A stretch of 64,000 nt of DNA from Sinotaia quadrata (GCA_028829895.1 CM054184.1:19975201-20039200), one strand, 5' to 3'. Positions 25,401-56,100 are shown, counted from the stretch's first letter. Made by a program: numbers and translations. The notes: generated by a model from the sequence alone, not told the origin.

Positions 25401-27675
25401 GATCTAATGTATGTTCAGATACATCCACTATTACGTCAGCATCCACTCCATGCGTGACGTCAAGGGAAGCATCCATCCTGATCGTCACGATTATTCCAAT
25501 AGTCTGCAACATCATCAACGTCATTTTTATCTGTATTGCTGTTGGTGAGTCAGTTTTACCTTAAGTAATGTGTAGTAGTTAGTGTAATTTTACTACAAGT
25601 GATATGTATTAGTTTGATTAATTTTACTTGTTTATTATCTGGATCAGTCATCCGCCCGTTTATTGATAAATAAGATGCGTGACCATCCATATAATTTGTG
25701 ACTTAGTTCATGCCTTTAACTTCAGGAAGGATGTTAGAGAAGCGGATGTGGCGCATGATACCAACATTTATAGTTGCTTTCAATAATTACTACATCACAA
25801 TAACGTACCTCATATATCCCTCATTTCATTACGGACTCGCAAGTTCACTTAATTTGACTCTTCGCTCCATTTTTTCTTATTTTATGTTTCACTTCGTCAT
25901 TCACTAATAGTTCTAATTCAGTTCTTTTTCTTTTAGTAACATTCATGGATTCACTGCTAATGATCATTACTATTATTGGACTCAATATTCACTTTTCACT
26001 AACATTATTGGACTCATTGCTATTATTGGACTTACTTCTCATTTGTCACTAATATTATTGGACTTATTACTCACTTTTCATTACTATTATTAGACTCACT
26101 ACTCACTTGTCACTAATATTATTGGACTTATTACTCACTTTTCATTATTATTATTAGACTCACTACTAATGATCATTAGTATTATTGGACTCACTACTCA
26201 TTTGTCACTAATAACATTGGACTTGCTACTCACTTTTCGTTAATATTTTTGCACTCACTACTCACTTTTCACTAATATTATTGGACTCACTGCTCAATTT
26301 ACATTAATATTACTGAACTCACTACTCAATTTAAACTATTATTATTGGACTCACTACACAATTTACACTAATATTATTGGACTCACTACTCATTTATATT
26401 AATATTATTGGATTCACTTCTCACTTGTCACTAATATTACTGGACTCACTACTCACCTTTCACTAATATTAAACTCACTACTTAATTTTTACCAATACCA
26501 TTTGACTCACTACGCACCTTTCTTTAATATTATTTGACTCACTACTTTTTCACTATTATTATTGGACTCACTACTTTTTCACTAATTGACTCACTACTTT
26601 TTCACTAATATTAATGGACTCATTACTCTTTCACTAATATTATTGGAATCATTACGTTTTTCACTAATATTATTGGACTCACTACTTTTACTAATAATAA
26701 TAACCAAGGTGGAGTAGGCGTCACAGTGAATTTAATCAATCAGTGAAAAGGAGTCAATTTATTTAGTGTGCTATGAGTCAATTTATTTAGTGTGCTATGA
26801 GTCGATTTAAGCAAAAAGTGTGCTAAACGTCAATTTAAGTAATAGTCGTGCTATTGCCAGTGTGATGAAAAATATGTGGTGAATTATTATTTAAGTAATA
26901 GTCGTGCTATTGCCAGTGTGATGAAAAATATGTGGTGAATTATTATTTAAGTAATAGTCGTGCTATTGCCAGTGTGATGAAAAATATGTGGTGAATTATT
27001 TAAGTATATGCGCATGAACTATGTATATGTTGTAAACACAAAATGTTTGTAATAATGTGTTAAGAACATTAATATGTATGTATGAAAAGAATGTTTGACA
27101 AGTCTGTATATAAAGATGTATGATTAATACATGCCCTGAATGTTGAACAGATTATTATATAATGATATATGAGATATACAATCAAGTTGTTTGACAGATC
27201 ACTATATAATGATATATGAGTAATACAGTCAAGTTGTTTGACAGATCACTATATAATGACATAAGAATAAATAGCGACTTTTATGTGATGGACAAATAGT
27301 TATCAGTAAGAATGATAAACGGCTGATGATATCAGTGCAGTAAACATACAAAACAACTTTACAATCTTAGTGTAACAGTCCAATAAAACAACAACTTATA
27401 GATATTGTCTTCCTAACCAAAACTAGAGACTAAAATGCACATAAAAATATATTTAATTTTATAATTTTCTGCAATTTCCAGCGTCCTCGAGAAGAACTAC
27501 ATCTCAGCAAGATGCTGACGGAACACAAGCTGCGAGTTCTGAGTTGGGTTTTCCAATCATGCCCTCAGAGTCCTCACAGAACCTGATAATGCTTGCACAA
27601 GGAATAGATGAGGCCGCTCCCTTCGATAATCAGCCAGGCCCAAACTCAAGCTCTGAGCAACAGATAATGTTTTAG
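18017..27675 (+). CDS. Gene 1: single-Ig type I membrane receptor, six exons
   Basis: Complete gene assembled from six exons with consistent GT-AG sites: 18017-18122, 20002-20195, 20553-20703, 22839-22919, 25419-25544 and 27482-27675. The sum is 852 nt, 284 codons including TAG, so about 283 residues (277 if the in-frame ATG at 18035 is used). Order of parts: signal peptide, one Ig domain split over two exons, Ser/Thr-rich stalk, transmembrane helix, short 64-residue tail. The Ig fold is supported by the strand-B cysteine in VECQC and the strand-F motif NSGNYTC. All exon joins except the one inside the Ig domain are phase 1. It shares this plan with two genes downstream, so it is one member of a receptor cluster at the cell surface. 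The role (recognition or immune receptor) is inferred from architecture; no ligand can be named. Introns are packed with tandem repeats. Confidence 0.75.
18530..18935. repeat. Spaced tandem repeat, about 110 bp, 4 copies
   Basis: Units contain gactggcatccagtaaatac and agatcactgtcatttatgca; in gene 1 intron 1. Confidence 0.8.
19190..19645. repeat. About 49-bp minisatellite, 9 copies
   Basis: Unit with catcatatatctacgtatgg and ggaggtaatctgtcatcag in gene 1 intron 1. Confidence 0.9.
19708..19862. repeat. 77-bp tandem duplication
   Basis: Two near-identical copies beginning gacaagttgagattcc. Confidence 0.9.
19929..19980. repeat. (GAT)n microsatellite
   Basis: GAT/GAC run about 20 bp upstream of the acceptor of gene 1 exon 2, unusually close to a splice site. 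Confidence 0.9.
20002..20195 (+). CDS. Gene 1 exon 2: first half of Ig domain
   Basis: Acceptor TTGATCAG, phase 1 in, phase 0 out, donor GTATTT. Encodes 65 residues starting GIDGWFSLKPGN, with strand-B cysteine in the segment FTVECQCPGN. The same split point and phases recur in the half-Ig exons at 35958, 38159 and 60214, so these are paralogous exons. A further cysteine two residues after the canonical one is also seen in gene 3 (LTCQCW). Confidence 0.75.
20553..20703 (+). CDS. Gene 1 exon 3: second half of Ig domain
   Basis: Polypyrimidine tract and TTTCTCAG acceptor, phase 0 in, phase 1 out, donor GTAAGT at 20704. The 50 encoded residues include NISVTTLNENSGNYTCTAE, the classical D/N-x-G-x-Y-x-C strand-F motif of Ig domains, with the N-glycosylation sequons NIS, NYT and NYT. 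The last about 22 nt of the exon and the donor are repeated downstream as a minisatellite (20704-21100). Confidence 0.8.
20684..21110 (+). repeat. Minisatellite made from exon end plus splice donor (gene 1 exon 3)
   Basis: The last about 20 nt of exon 3 with the donor and early intron are repeated in about 40-bp half-units alternating as about 81-bp dimers (ctctctacaatgtaagtaa and tgtctctacaaagtaagtaa types). Besides the true donor, eight further exact GTAAGT sites occur. Confidence 0.85.
21110..21960 (+). repeat. Diverged continuation of the donor minisatellite
   Basis: About 40-bp units (aggcaagctatataatatcc then ctacaaagacagtaatttct) that still resemble the exon-derived unit, becoming irregular towards 21960. 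They grade out of the array at 20684-21110. Confidence 0.7.
22060..22330. repeat. 37-bp minisatellite, about 7 copies
   Basis: Unit built on ttctgttattaaaaatgagt and agacctatatgagtttg, nearly identical copies, in gene 1 intron 3. Confidence 0.9.
22371..22445. repeat. (TG)n microsatellite
   Basis: Long TG run with one interruption in gene 1 intron 3. Confidence 0.95.
22695..22823. repeat. 40-bp tandem repeat, 3 copies
   Basis: Unit with catgtacatgtccaacaatt and tatgttaataaagactagaa, directly before the gene 1 stalk exon. Confidence 0.85.
22839..22919 (+). CDS. Gene 1 exon 4: Ser/Thr-rich stalk
   Basis: Acceptor ATTTCAG, 81 nt, phase 1 to phase 1, donor GTAAGT at 22920. Encodes FTDICLHQ followed by a Ser/Thr-rich stretch ending TSTIASI. 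The TDIC start matches TEVC in the gene 2 stalk exon at 47829. It is likely an extracellular, O-glycosylatable stalk. The 3' end of this exon is the seed of a second donor-containing minisatellite. Confidence 0.65.
22888..23600 (+). repeat. Minisatellite made from exon end plus splice donor (gene 1 exon 4)
   Basis: About 14 units of 42-44 bp derived from the last about 30 nt of exon 4 plus the donor (attctgtgac, tcaactatcgctagtataa, gtaagtacgcacta). The true donor is the first. Roughly eight downstream units keep an exact GTAAGT. Confidence 0.85.
23610..25410. other. Gene 1 intron 4: mostly non-coding
   Basis: AT-rich intron. 23650-23940 has degenerate taattattc-type repeats and 24150-24330 has an about 26-bp gataattgtagtaaatatgt array. 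24540-24660 is a GC-rich patch unlike its surroundings. Apart from the possible cassette exon at 25224-25336, no gene is seen. Confidence 0.6.
25224..25336 (+). other. Possible extra or cassette exon in gene 1 intron 4
   Basis: A good acceptor (TTTCTTTGCTTAG) and a consensus donor (CTC then GTAAGT) bound 113 nt, open in one frame and encoding NICFFLCHKVNTFEKSVQID, then SEPVCKKFFMSFLLVAIL. It lies just before the transmembrane exon and resembles a Cys plus hydrophobic segment. Its phase (1 in, 0 out) would break the frame of the next exon, so it would be an alternative end or a relic. Confidence 0.25.
25419..25544 (+). CDS. Gene 1 exon 5: transmembrane segment
   Basis: Acceptor GTTCAG, 126 nt, phase 1 to 1, donor GTGAGT. 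It begins NTSTITSASTPC and continues into about 24 hydrophobic residues (SILIVTIIPIVCNIINV, then IFICIAVG). A juxtamembrane cysteine precedes the helix, as in the gene 2 transmembrane exon (AEC). Confidence 0.75.
25930..26700. repeat. About 30-bp minisatellite (ctaatattattggactcact)
   Basis: About 25 variable copies with period near 30 bp in gene 1 intron 5. Confidence 0.9.
26735..27270. repeat. Three short tandem arrays in gene 1 intron 5
   Basis: 26745-26800: 24-bp unit, 2 copies. 26840-26998: 57-bp unit containing agtaatagtcgtgctattgc, 3 copies. 27140-27270: about 45-bp unit around ataatgatatatgag, 3 copies. Confidence 0.8.
27482..27675 (+). CDS. Gene 1 exon 6: short cytoplasmic tail and stop
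   Basis: Acceptor TTTCCAG, phase 1 in, open to TAG at 27673-27675. Encodes 64 residues starting ASSRRTTSQQD: basic stop-transfer residues, then a Ser/Gln/acidic-rich tail ending EQQIMF. There are no tyrosines and no ITAM or ITIM. It is unrelated to the gene 2 tail. Confidence 0.7.
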
Positions 27676-27679
27676 GCGT

Positions 27680-28005
27680 GAGACTTAACACCAATATCAC
27701 ACTCGCTTGACGATAGTCTTTTACAGATAACGTCAATGCTGATAACACCAATATCATACACGCTTAACTATAGTCATTTACAGATAACGTTACATACTGA
27801 TAACATTGGCAACACCATACCCTCGGTTCTATAATAGTTTAAAGATGAATCAAATCGGTACATTAAATACATCATTAAATTTGATATAAATATTGAGGGT
27901 TTCAAATACATTAAACAAATAATTAAATTTGATATAAATATTGAGGGTTTCAAAATACATTAAATACATCATTAAATTTGATATAAATATTGAGGGTTTC
28001 AAAAT
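27680..28005. repeat. Gene 1 3' region repeats
   Basis: 27695-27790 has a diverged duplication around gataacaccaatatcata. 27855-28005 has three about 50-bp units with cattaaatttgatataaata. Confidence 0.8.
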
Positions 28006-28205
28006 TATTTTAATAACATAATCACACCTGACATCTCTCTTTTCTTTTACAAGTCAATTTTTTTAGTCAACTATTGTTTTGTACATTGATCAGCAAAATA
28101 TAATATTAGAGAAATAGTTTTAAGTTTACTGAAAATATTTGAAATGTAAATTTAATCGAAGATCAAAGACACTGACTTGGCTATATAAGCATTGTTAAAC
28201 TAGCA

Positions 28206-28211
28206 AATAAA
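28206..28211 (+). terminator. Candidate polyadenylation signal of gene 1
   Basis: First canonical AATAAA after the gene 1 stop, about 530 nt downstream. The intervening 3' region contains an imperfect triplicated repeat of about 50 bp. Confidence 0.35.
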
Positions 28212-28354
28212 GGTTTTCACTTGTGAGAGGCTTTGCTGGTGATAAATACTGCAGACTTACATTTTTCAGTTTCCCAATCGGTCACTGTCCAAAGTTTGCC
28301 TTAAACGTCGATACCAGGTTGAAATAGAGCGACATATTTTTTTTAAAAAAATGT

Positions 28355-28820
28355 GTATTAGTTATTTCTGTGGTTAGACGAGATAGAGTGACGTACTTTT
28401 TCTTCTTAAATGAGTATTAGTTATTTCTGTGGTTAGTCGAGATAGAGTGACGTATTTTTCCTTCTTAAATGAGTATTAGTTATTTCTGTGGTTAGTCGAG
28501 ATAGAGTGACGTATTTTTCCTTCTTAAATGAGTATTAGTTATTTCTGTGGTTAGTCGAGATAGAGTGACGTACTTTTTCTTCTTAAATGAGTATTAGTTA
28601 TTTCTGTGGTTAGTCGAGATAGAGTGACGTATTTTTCCTTCTTAAATGAGTATTAATTATTTCTGTGGTTAGTCGAGATAGAGTGACGTATTTTTCCTTC
28701 TTAAATGAGTATTAGTTATTTCTGTGGTTAAGTGACGTATTTTTCCTTCTTAAATGAGTATTAGTTATTTCTGTGGTTAGTCGAGATAGAGTGACGTATT
28801 TTTCCTTCTCAAATGAGTAT
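28355..28820. repeat. 59-bp minisatellite, about 8 copies
   Basis: Unit with ttagtcgagatagagtgacg and tatttttccttcttaaatga plus gtattagttatttctgtgg. Confidence 0.9.
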
Positions 28821-28904
28821 TATTAGTTAGTCGAGAACTATATTAGTCGTCTTCTGTACTTTTACAATTGCATTTCGCACACATCATTTATGGACTTACG
28901 TTTC

Positions 28905-29065
28905 CTTTACTTGTCTATAGTAACTGTACTTGTCTATAGTATCTGTACTTGTCTATAGTGTCTGTACTTGTCAATAGTATCTGCACTTGTCTATAGTTTC
29001 TGTACTTGTCTATAGTCTTGTACTTGACTATAGTCTCTGTACTTGTCTGTAGTATCTGTACTTTA
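28905..29065. repeat. About 19-bp repeat, 8 copies
   Basis: Unit tacttgtctatagtatctg. Confidence 0.85.
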
Positions 29066-29397
29066 CCAAGATGAAAGAGTTCCATATGATATTTGATAAT
29101 TTTGATATTTCAATAATTTGCCTTAATAAAATCGGATCCACGTTTTATGTCTTCAATAATATGTTTACTTTTATTTAGACTGGGGTAGGATTACGGGCGT
29201 AACGCTTCCCACAGTTAAAGTAACTTTTGGTCACTTATCCCGTTCGGAAATTAGAAGTTATTCAAGAATATGATTAGGAGTGTAAATTTTACTGGTTAGT
29301 GCTGGCAAAAGGAAACTTACTAACCGGTTAATTCTGGATTGTTCTGCAAGTAATCTAGCTCTGTGCGTGCTTTGTGTATGTAATGTAACGCGAGCGC

Positions 29398-30270
29398 GTT
29401 TGATCTGTGTATTTATACTATTTATGTATGTGATTAAAATTTCCCTGAACTCTGTATAAAATGTTTTGATCTGTGTATTTATACTATTTATGTATGTGAT
29501 TAAAATTTCCCTGAACTCTGTATAAAATGTTTTGATCTGTGTATTTATACTATTTATGTATGTGATTAAAATTTCCCTGAACTCTGTATAAAATGTTTTG
29601 ATCTGTGTATTTATACTATTTATGTATGTGATTAAAATTTCCTTGAACTCTGTATAAAATGTTTTGATCAATGTATTTATACTATTTATGTATGTGATTA
29701 AAATTTCCCTGAACTCTGTATAAAATGTTTTGATCTGTGTATTTATACTATTTATGTATGTGATTAAAATTTCCCTGAACTCTGTATAAAATGTTTTGAT
29801 CTGTGTATTTATACTATTTATGTATGTGATTAAAATTTCCCTGAACTCTGTATAAAATGTTTTGATCTGTGTATTTATACTATTTATGTATGTGATTAAA
29901 ATTTCCTTGAACTCTGTATAAAATGTTTTGATCAATGTATTTATACTATTTATGTATGTGATTAAAATTTCCCTGAACTCTGTATAAAATGTTTTGATCT
30001 GTGTATTTATACTATTTATGTATGTGATTAAAATTTCCCTGAACTCTGTATAAAATGTTTTGATCTGTGTATTTATACTATTTATGTATGTGATAGAAAT
30101 TTTCCCTGAACTCTGTATAAAATGTTTTGATCTGTGTATTTATACTATTTATGTATGTGATAGAAATTTTCCATGAACTCTGTTAAAAATGTTTTGATCT
30201 GTGTATTTATACTATTTATGTATGTGATAGAAATTTTCCTTGAACTCTAATCTGTATAAAATGTTTTCAT
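29398..30270. repeat. 66-bp minisatellite, 13 copies
   Basis: Unit with ttgatctgtgtatttatact, atttatgtatgtgattaaaa and ttccctgaactctgtataaa. The unit length is divisible by three, giving the 225-codon minus frame at 29258-29935, which has no independent sign of being a gene. Confidence 0.9.
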
Positions 30271-30520
30271 TAGTTGCAAAGTTTACTTACTATAATATTA
30301 AAAACAAATTATTGAATTTTAAGCTTTTTTGCGGTAGATTAGAATACCTTGGAATATTTTACTGCTATATTTTTCTTTATTTTGTTTTATTTTATCAATT
30401 GTTTATTTGACACGCGTTGCTAGTCTTGTTGATGTAGATAATTCATGTGTACATATATTGCTTTAATTAAGTGCTGTAAGAAAAGATACTGAAGTTTAAA
30501 TTAAAATTATTTTTAAATTT

Positions 30521-30778
<258 letters not shown>

Positions 30779-33700
30779 CAATGTATTTAGCATTTGATGA
30801 AATACCCTGCAGGAGGCTGGAATCATTCCATATTTCAATGGTTGATCAAGCATGCGTAAAATAAGAGAAATCAGCTGCTCACGATTCGTTTGTATTGCAA
30901 GCGCAACATAAATATATAAACAAAGAACAGTCATAAGCAAACAAAACAAATAATAATAAAGCAAAAGGACAAGCGAAGAAAACAGAGAATATTACACAAA
31001 ACTGTATTGAAAATGTATTTAGTTTTGAAATGCAGTGTCCATAGTATTAGTTCATGAAAAAAACAAGCCCATATTTCATGACTAATAAATATCAGTATGC
31101 ACAGATCATGAAAATATCAATAACCAGTACAGGGAAATATTTTCTGAGATTCCACTTTATCCTTATGTGAGCCACAATGTTCAATGTAGCGTATCGTAGA
31201 TGTCCTTTATGTCAACGTCAGTAAACGTATCGAAATAAAATACAGTCAGAAATGTTTCCTTTCTGCTCGATTTTGAATAGTTGATTACAACTGTATGAAA
31301 TCACATTCCTGTCTGCTTTCACAGGATGGTTGTTTTGAAACAGAAGCCCGGAATAAAGTAATATAAAGTTTTAAATGCACATTTCAAGCATCCATGAAAA
31401 GTATGTTTGCGCGCGCGTACGTGAATTTATGTATTTATGTGCTGCATGTTTAAACTTGTGAAAAGTTTTAAGCTAAACATGTCTTTATTTTCATCTCGTG
31501 GTTGGTCTGTGATAGATGACCCAGTGTCCATTTTTTGTATTTTAAATGTGCATAACAATTTTCCTGAATCCTTTCTTGTACTTGTGCATTAAAATTGTAC
31601 ATATGATTTGCCTTAATTCTATATACTTAACCTCATTTAACTCCTTTATTCACCATTCCTTAACCCTTTATATTCATAATTTCTTAACCCTTAATATCTA
31701 TTTATACGAGTATATTTCAACTCGCCTTCAGTCCCAGGCGTAACTATTTTTATGCTCAAAATAAAATGAAAACAATTTTCTCTGACGTTGTGTTGTATTG
31801 TTCTCACGTGAACATCGAGAAGACAATCAAAGTAATTGAGTCACGTGGTCTAGAGTGCGAGTGGACGTGGGTAATGGTATAAGGAAATGTGGCAAAAATG
31901 TGAACAATGTTTCACAACCATCAACTCTTCTTAAACTCAAACATTTTACAAATTTTTTATCTTTTATTTTGTGACACTGAGCAAAACTGGAGAGGGATTT
32001 TTGCCTTATTGTGTGAAAGCAATTTTTTGTTCTTATAGGGAAACAATCTTCCACTTTTAAAGTCAATAAAAGTGTTTTAATTTTTATTTGTAAAGAAACC
32101 TTTTTTTTTGGTAAAATGATGCTAAATTAAAGAAATAATTCCCTAAAGAGTGCAAGTTATAATTCCTTCCGTGGCATGGTGGGCGAAGAAATGGCGACCT
32201 CTGTGGTAGTTAGGAATTTAGATTTAATTCCTTTAATTGTAATTGCTTAACGTTTATATCCAGTACCGTCGTTATAACATGCAGTGTTTGTTAAACGTTT
32301 ATTAACGGCACGGTCGAGTAAATATACTTAACAATGATTCGACTCAGCAAGTCCCACACACATACCCAGACTTAAGCCAACAGTCGAGTAAATATACTAA
32401 ATGGTGATATGACTCGACAAGTCTCCCACACTTACCCAGACTTAATGCCAACACAGATGAGTGAATATCCTAAACAATGGTGTGACTCAACAAGCCCCAA
32501 CTCTTACATGACGCCATTTGTGATCAAAACATAACGTTGACACAAAGATAGAATTCGTGTAACAATAATTGGATATATATATTATATATATTATTTTAGC
32601 AGTGAATACGGGATATGTAACTCAACAGTTGTATTATCAAGGCCTCATTTACAGGTGCAGGAGTACATGAGTTTGAAAGTTATGCTGAGAATGTGTGGAA
32701 TGTGTCACGTTCATCACACTGTGCATTCTCAGTCTCAGTGTTTGTAATCGATAATATGACTGAGATTTCACATTTAATGCATTTTGCACAGGAAATGTAA
32801 TATTTAGTTAGACTGAGAATTAATATGTTAATAAGTTAGTAATTAGCAGAATATTATTGTTAGGAAGTATTATGGAGGTGCTGTGGTGGTGCGTTAGGCT
32901 TTTAGACTGTGTACTGCCATCCAGCATGTGACTATGCAGAACTTTCTTTGGTAACTACATAGGTGCACTCATCTGATCGCCTCTCACAGTGGTCAGTTTT
33001 AGACAACAGTAGCCAAACTGAACTGCTAGTGCTAAGCGATAGTCAGTTTGTTGTTATTTGTGACTGAAAGAACTGTCGAACTATCTACAGATAGAAATGT
33101 CTGGAACCTTTCCTAGTCCTGCCCGCGTGTTGGATGAGCTGTGTTATGGGCAGGATTTGAACCTAAATATGTGAAACCAGTCAGCACTTCTTCCGGTTCA
33201 TTTCATGAATGATTATAAAATCTGTAGCGTGTATGCCATCAGCTGCATGTAACGGACATTGGCTATTGTCACGAGACATTTTGTGTGTCACGGACATTTT
33301 GTGTGTCACGGACATTTTGTGTGTCACGGACATTTTGATACACCCAAAAGCTTTGGCGCAGGTTTTTACTACACGTTTGCTGAAATGCATCAGATAACAA
33401 AGAACCTCTTTAATTTGAATTTAATTACCATATCAGATTGGCGGTTATTAAGAGGAAATTTCATTATTTTATTATTTTATTTTTTTATAATGTTTAGATG
33501 AAGTATTTCCTGGTTTTAACTTTAATGTATTATGCTAGTTATTTGCTCATGGGCTGGGATTGTTATTTCAAATATTAGTACGTTTCTCCTTAAATGTCTA
33601 ATTATTAAATTTTATCTTTATTGTGAATGTTTTAGTTAGGTTGGCATAAGTATCAGGTGAGTGTTTGTAATTCATTAAGAGTTACCCGCCCTTCCCAAGT

Positions 33701-34043
33701 CCTCTGTGTGAAAGTCAAATTAGTTTAAAACTTTACGAAAGTATATTGGTTTGTTGCACTTTCTGCCCTCTGTCTGCTGTTATGTTGGTGTGTGATTTGT
33801 GATTTATGCTAGGCATGGTTCTCTCCTCAGACCTCAGTTGCCACGCAGGCACGACCACATAAGTAATACTCTATAAACGTCACTCCAAAATCAATCTATA
33901 AATACGAATAAAAGTGTGCTGTGCATTCGAAACCTCTGCAAATACAAATTGAAGTTCGTAAACGTTTCATATTTCCCAACATTATAATGCCATAAAAGGA
34001 AGTTTATGAATGCATTTGTGTACTCTCTCACTCTCTCTCTTTA

Positions 34044-34093
<50 letters not shown>

Positions 34094-34504
34094 GTGTGCG
34101 CGCGCGCGTGCGTTTGCTTGTGCAAGTGTGAGTCAGTAAACACCAGCAACTCTGTATCACCAAAACTAAACGAAATAATAATTGCCATTTTGTGTCGCTA
34201 TAGAAATAAATATCTGTGGCGTAAAAAGATGAAGTTCAAGGTCATAATATGGCTCATTAATTTAATATCTCAATAGTATTTCTGTTTCTTGTTTCTGCCA
34301 TTAACCTTCTAACTCTTATCAAATATGACTCTATTAACCCTCTAACTCTTTTTAAACCTGTCTCCATTTATCCGGAAACACTTTTGAAAAGTGTTTTCCT
34401 TGTTTCTTTGGCCATTCGTGTTAGCAAAAAAAAAGTTGAAATGTTATATTTGTCCGCCCGATCCCACCACCGTACTTAAATGTTGCAGACGTTGGGTAAG
34501 ATAA

Positions 34505-34575
34505 ACGCATGGTCATGGACCGAGGCCTTCCGATCACAAAGGGCAGGAGTTCAAAGATCAATAGAAGCAAGCCAT
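34505..34575 (+). repeat. Possible tRNA-derived SINE head
   Basis: atggtcatggaccgaggcc, ttccgatcacaaagggcagg, agttcaaagatc resembles the A-box to B-box part of tRNA-derived SINEs. It is too degenerate for a tRNA, and its body could not be delimited. Confidence 0.25.
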
Positions 34576-35957
34576 TGCTTTTAACCGTAAATTAAAATAC
34601 CACAATTACTTCAATATCTGATGTAGAATAATAACATACTTTTTATATTTAACTGTAAATGATGTCCAAGCGATAATACACAACAGTTAATCACTCAAAC
34701 AAGCGAACAAAGATGTATTATACAACAGTTTCACATAACTAGATTTGGCTGCTGGTAGGCAGTATTCTGGTTCACCCATAGAATGAACAATTGAAGGAAA
34801 TGTCATCAGCAGTACACAGAAATACTTCTTATGTTTCCTATATGAGTCACAATGCTCAGTTTGATATTAGAAAAACTGCATATCTTTGCTACTAAGGGCA
34901 GTATTACATTGGATTGAATACTTTCCCTTTAAATCACATACGCTCAAATTCCAATTATCTGTATAATGAACATGCGTAAACACAACCCCACAAAGATGCA
35001 GCACGCTTTGAGTTCATCGAGCTCTCGAATACTTTCAGCACGTTAAGCACAAATTCCACACAACGCTGAAAAGGACAAACATGGAAAAAGCAGTATTTAA
35101 ATTTATTTGTACAATAGCTTTGTGGATAACACCCGGAAATGAATAAGGAAATAATTGACGTTTGAATGACGATGTCTTGATTGGCACTGTATAGCAGTAT
35201 TTGAAGCCTGAACATGGCGGGTTTCACACGTGTATCTCACAGACACAGTATTATTTTCTCGTGCACAGACATTTCCAAAATTATCCTTATCTTCTATTCT
35301 GTGGCACTGGGCAAAAGTAAGGGATACGGTAAGCGAATTTGGTCCAGTACTCCTAGGCAGAAATAAAATCCAGATAAGAAGGGAGATATCATGTTTGAAT
35401 TTTCATTTATTAACAATGAATTTAAAAAATAATAGCTATTATATTTTTAATAATATCTACTATAGTAGATGTCAATAAAGTCTGCTGCTATATGCACTAT
35501 GCTAGGTGACATTCTATTTCTGGTACTAGAGTTACTGCTACTGACTGAGTTATCAAATATAGCAGCTAAATAGATATATTATAATGCTTGTGTATATATA
35601 TGTGTATTTGTGCGTACGCATGTGTGAATCGATCTATCTGTCTATCTATCATCTATCTATTTATCTATTAGTCATGGGTAGTAATTTTTCAAGGAAATAC
35701 CATTTATTAATAGTAGAATACAAATGTATCAAGCCAACAATCCACAAATGTACTCATTGTGTGTAATTCATGTTTAACCAAATGCAGACGCACAATTACT
35801 AAAAAAACAATTTCATTAGCTAACACACAGCAACAGATTTTAAACTTGAATCACAAATCACTTGTGTTTATTTCACTTGTGAACTTTAGGAAAATGGTTC
35901 TAACTTTATGACTAAGCTGATAATGGCGTAATTATGATTGCTCTGTTTTTGTGACAG

Positions 35958-54313
<18,356 letters not shown>

Positions 54314-54599
54314 AAGAACGTAGGCATTGCTAGTCACATGACATCAAGTCATGACACTGATTTTCCAACTGCCATGCAGTTAGGTGCATCAGATTCATTC
54401 GTTTAAGATTTTGTCTGCAAATGAGATGCCAATGCATGAAGCAGCTTTGAAAGCATCGATGAAAGATTCCAGGAACTCTTTTCAGTGTGCAGGAAACGCT
54501 GAAGAATCTCTTCTAAGTAAACATTCAGGTAAAGAGAAAGATGAAGGTAAAATCGGGAACGAAGATAAAAGAAACGAAACGAAAAGTACTGGTTTGTAA
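54314..54599 (+). pseudogene. Former C-terminal extension of gene 2 beyond the stop
   Basis: After the TGA the same frame stays open for 31 codons, including SSHDTDFPTAMQLGASDSFV, before TAA and then DFVCK and TGA. DSFV-stop-DF looks like one more repeat-related unit (SNTFVKDF) with a Lys codon changed to a stop. A second frame (54384-54599) is then open for 71 codons with a Lys/Glu/Ser-rich product ending before TAA. This suggests the tail was once longer and has been shortened by nonsense and frameshift changes; it is now 3' UTR. Confidence 0.35.
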
Positions 54600-54869
54600 T
54601 CACATTGTTAGATACAGGAAGTGCCAATAACTTTGTCTGGAAATTGCAACAGAGAGTCAGAGTTGTCTGCACACACAGAACACGACCATGATACAACACC
54701 AACTGTTTTAAACACTTAGTCGATATTTAACAAGGAATCAAACATAATGGTTAGATTTTTAAATTAAGGAAACGTTATGAGGGTTTTATATGTTCATATT
54801 ATGTGTCTCCTTTTTGTATAGTTTTAGGTTTGATTTCATTAGGAGAATATTATAAATATCAGTAGCAAA

Positions 54870-54875
54870 AATAAA
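54870..54875 (+). terminator. Candidate polyadenylation signal of gene 2
   Basis: Canonical AATAAA about 560 nt after the stop codon, the first one downstream in this orientation. Confidence 0.45.
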
Positions 54876-56054
54876 ATTCAATATTTGGTATTACATGCGT
54901 TGTGTTATGAATTTGATTTTTGTAACGAATAATGCTAAGGATTACACACACTCTTTCACGATAAGAGTTATATTTGAACATAGAAAGTTCAACATCAGTT
55001 TCCTTACTGTATACCAAAAGAATTTTTTTTTATAATGTTGTCATTGCAACTCACTAATCTAACTAATATATAAAATACTGTAAATAATCATAACTCTCCA
55101 TGCAGATATTTACTTATTTATCAGTCTTCTTGTCTCTGTGTGTCTCCTTGTTTGTCTGCTTGTCTATTTATTGACTGTCTGTGTATCCATTCGTCCCTCT
55201 ACCCATCTAGTATGATTTGTCTACCTGTCTAGCTTGCTGGTTATTTGGATCTGTCTAGATCTATGTACGTGCATATACACGTACACATGAACGTAGTCGA
55301 ACAGCAGAGTATGCACAAATGCACAAGCGCACACATGCACAAATACATGAATACTTTTGAGCGTACATATGTGTGTATGTACATTGTCTGCATGTCTGTA
55401 AACCAATCAACAAGTATATGCACTTACACAAATACTCTATTTTAATGTCAGCAAGTATTTTTTTTAGCATTGCTTTGTCCTTTTCATAATACAATTAGAT
55501 GACGATACAGTCTAATATCCGTTATGCGTGACACAGCGTTGTTCCATAATTACATGTGTAATTGTTGTAAGAAACGACCAACGTGATGGTGATTCAAGAT
55601 ATCAGGACGCAGGAGAAAGCGTCACCCAGGACAATAATAAAAAACCTCTCTTGTTTGCCACCATTTGTCTGATGACCTAGTTATTTAATTCTAGCTTTTG
55701 TCCGTGGTTTTGCACGAGTAAACGTCAATTTTCGGAATACATGTGTGTTGCTTAATTATTTTATAGTGTGGGTTTTTTTTAATCAACAGGTTAGAACTAT
55801 AAAACAGCAACCTCCCCCCCCAAACAAAAATAATAATAATAATAATTAAACAATAGCTGGAAAAGAAAAATTAAAAAGTTGAAAGGGGAATGGAGAGAAA
55901 TAACTTTATGTAAAAAGGGAAATGGAACAAGTTATAGATTGAAAATAAGGGAAAAGAGAGACAGGGGAATGGAGAGAAATAACTTTATGTAAAAAGGGAA
56001 ATGGAACAAGTTATAGATTGAAAATAAGGGAAAAGAGAGAACGTAATAGTTGAG

Positions 56055-56100
<46 letters not shown>

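Noticed and set aside
29258..29935. 225-codon minus frame with 22-residue repeats
   Set aside because: Arises because the 66-bp minisatellite period is divisible by three; copies outside the frame are equally conserved and there is no exon context.
33130..33175. tRNA gene on the minus strand (B-box-like ggttcaaatcct)
   Set aside because: No matching A box, acceptor stem or anticodon arm at tRNA spacing.
35230..35478. Candidate gene 2 signal exon with donor GTAAGC at about 35331
   Set aside because: The frame lacks a hydrophobic signal core and ends in phase 0, not phase 1.
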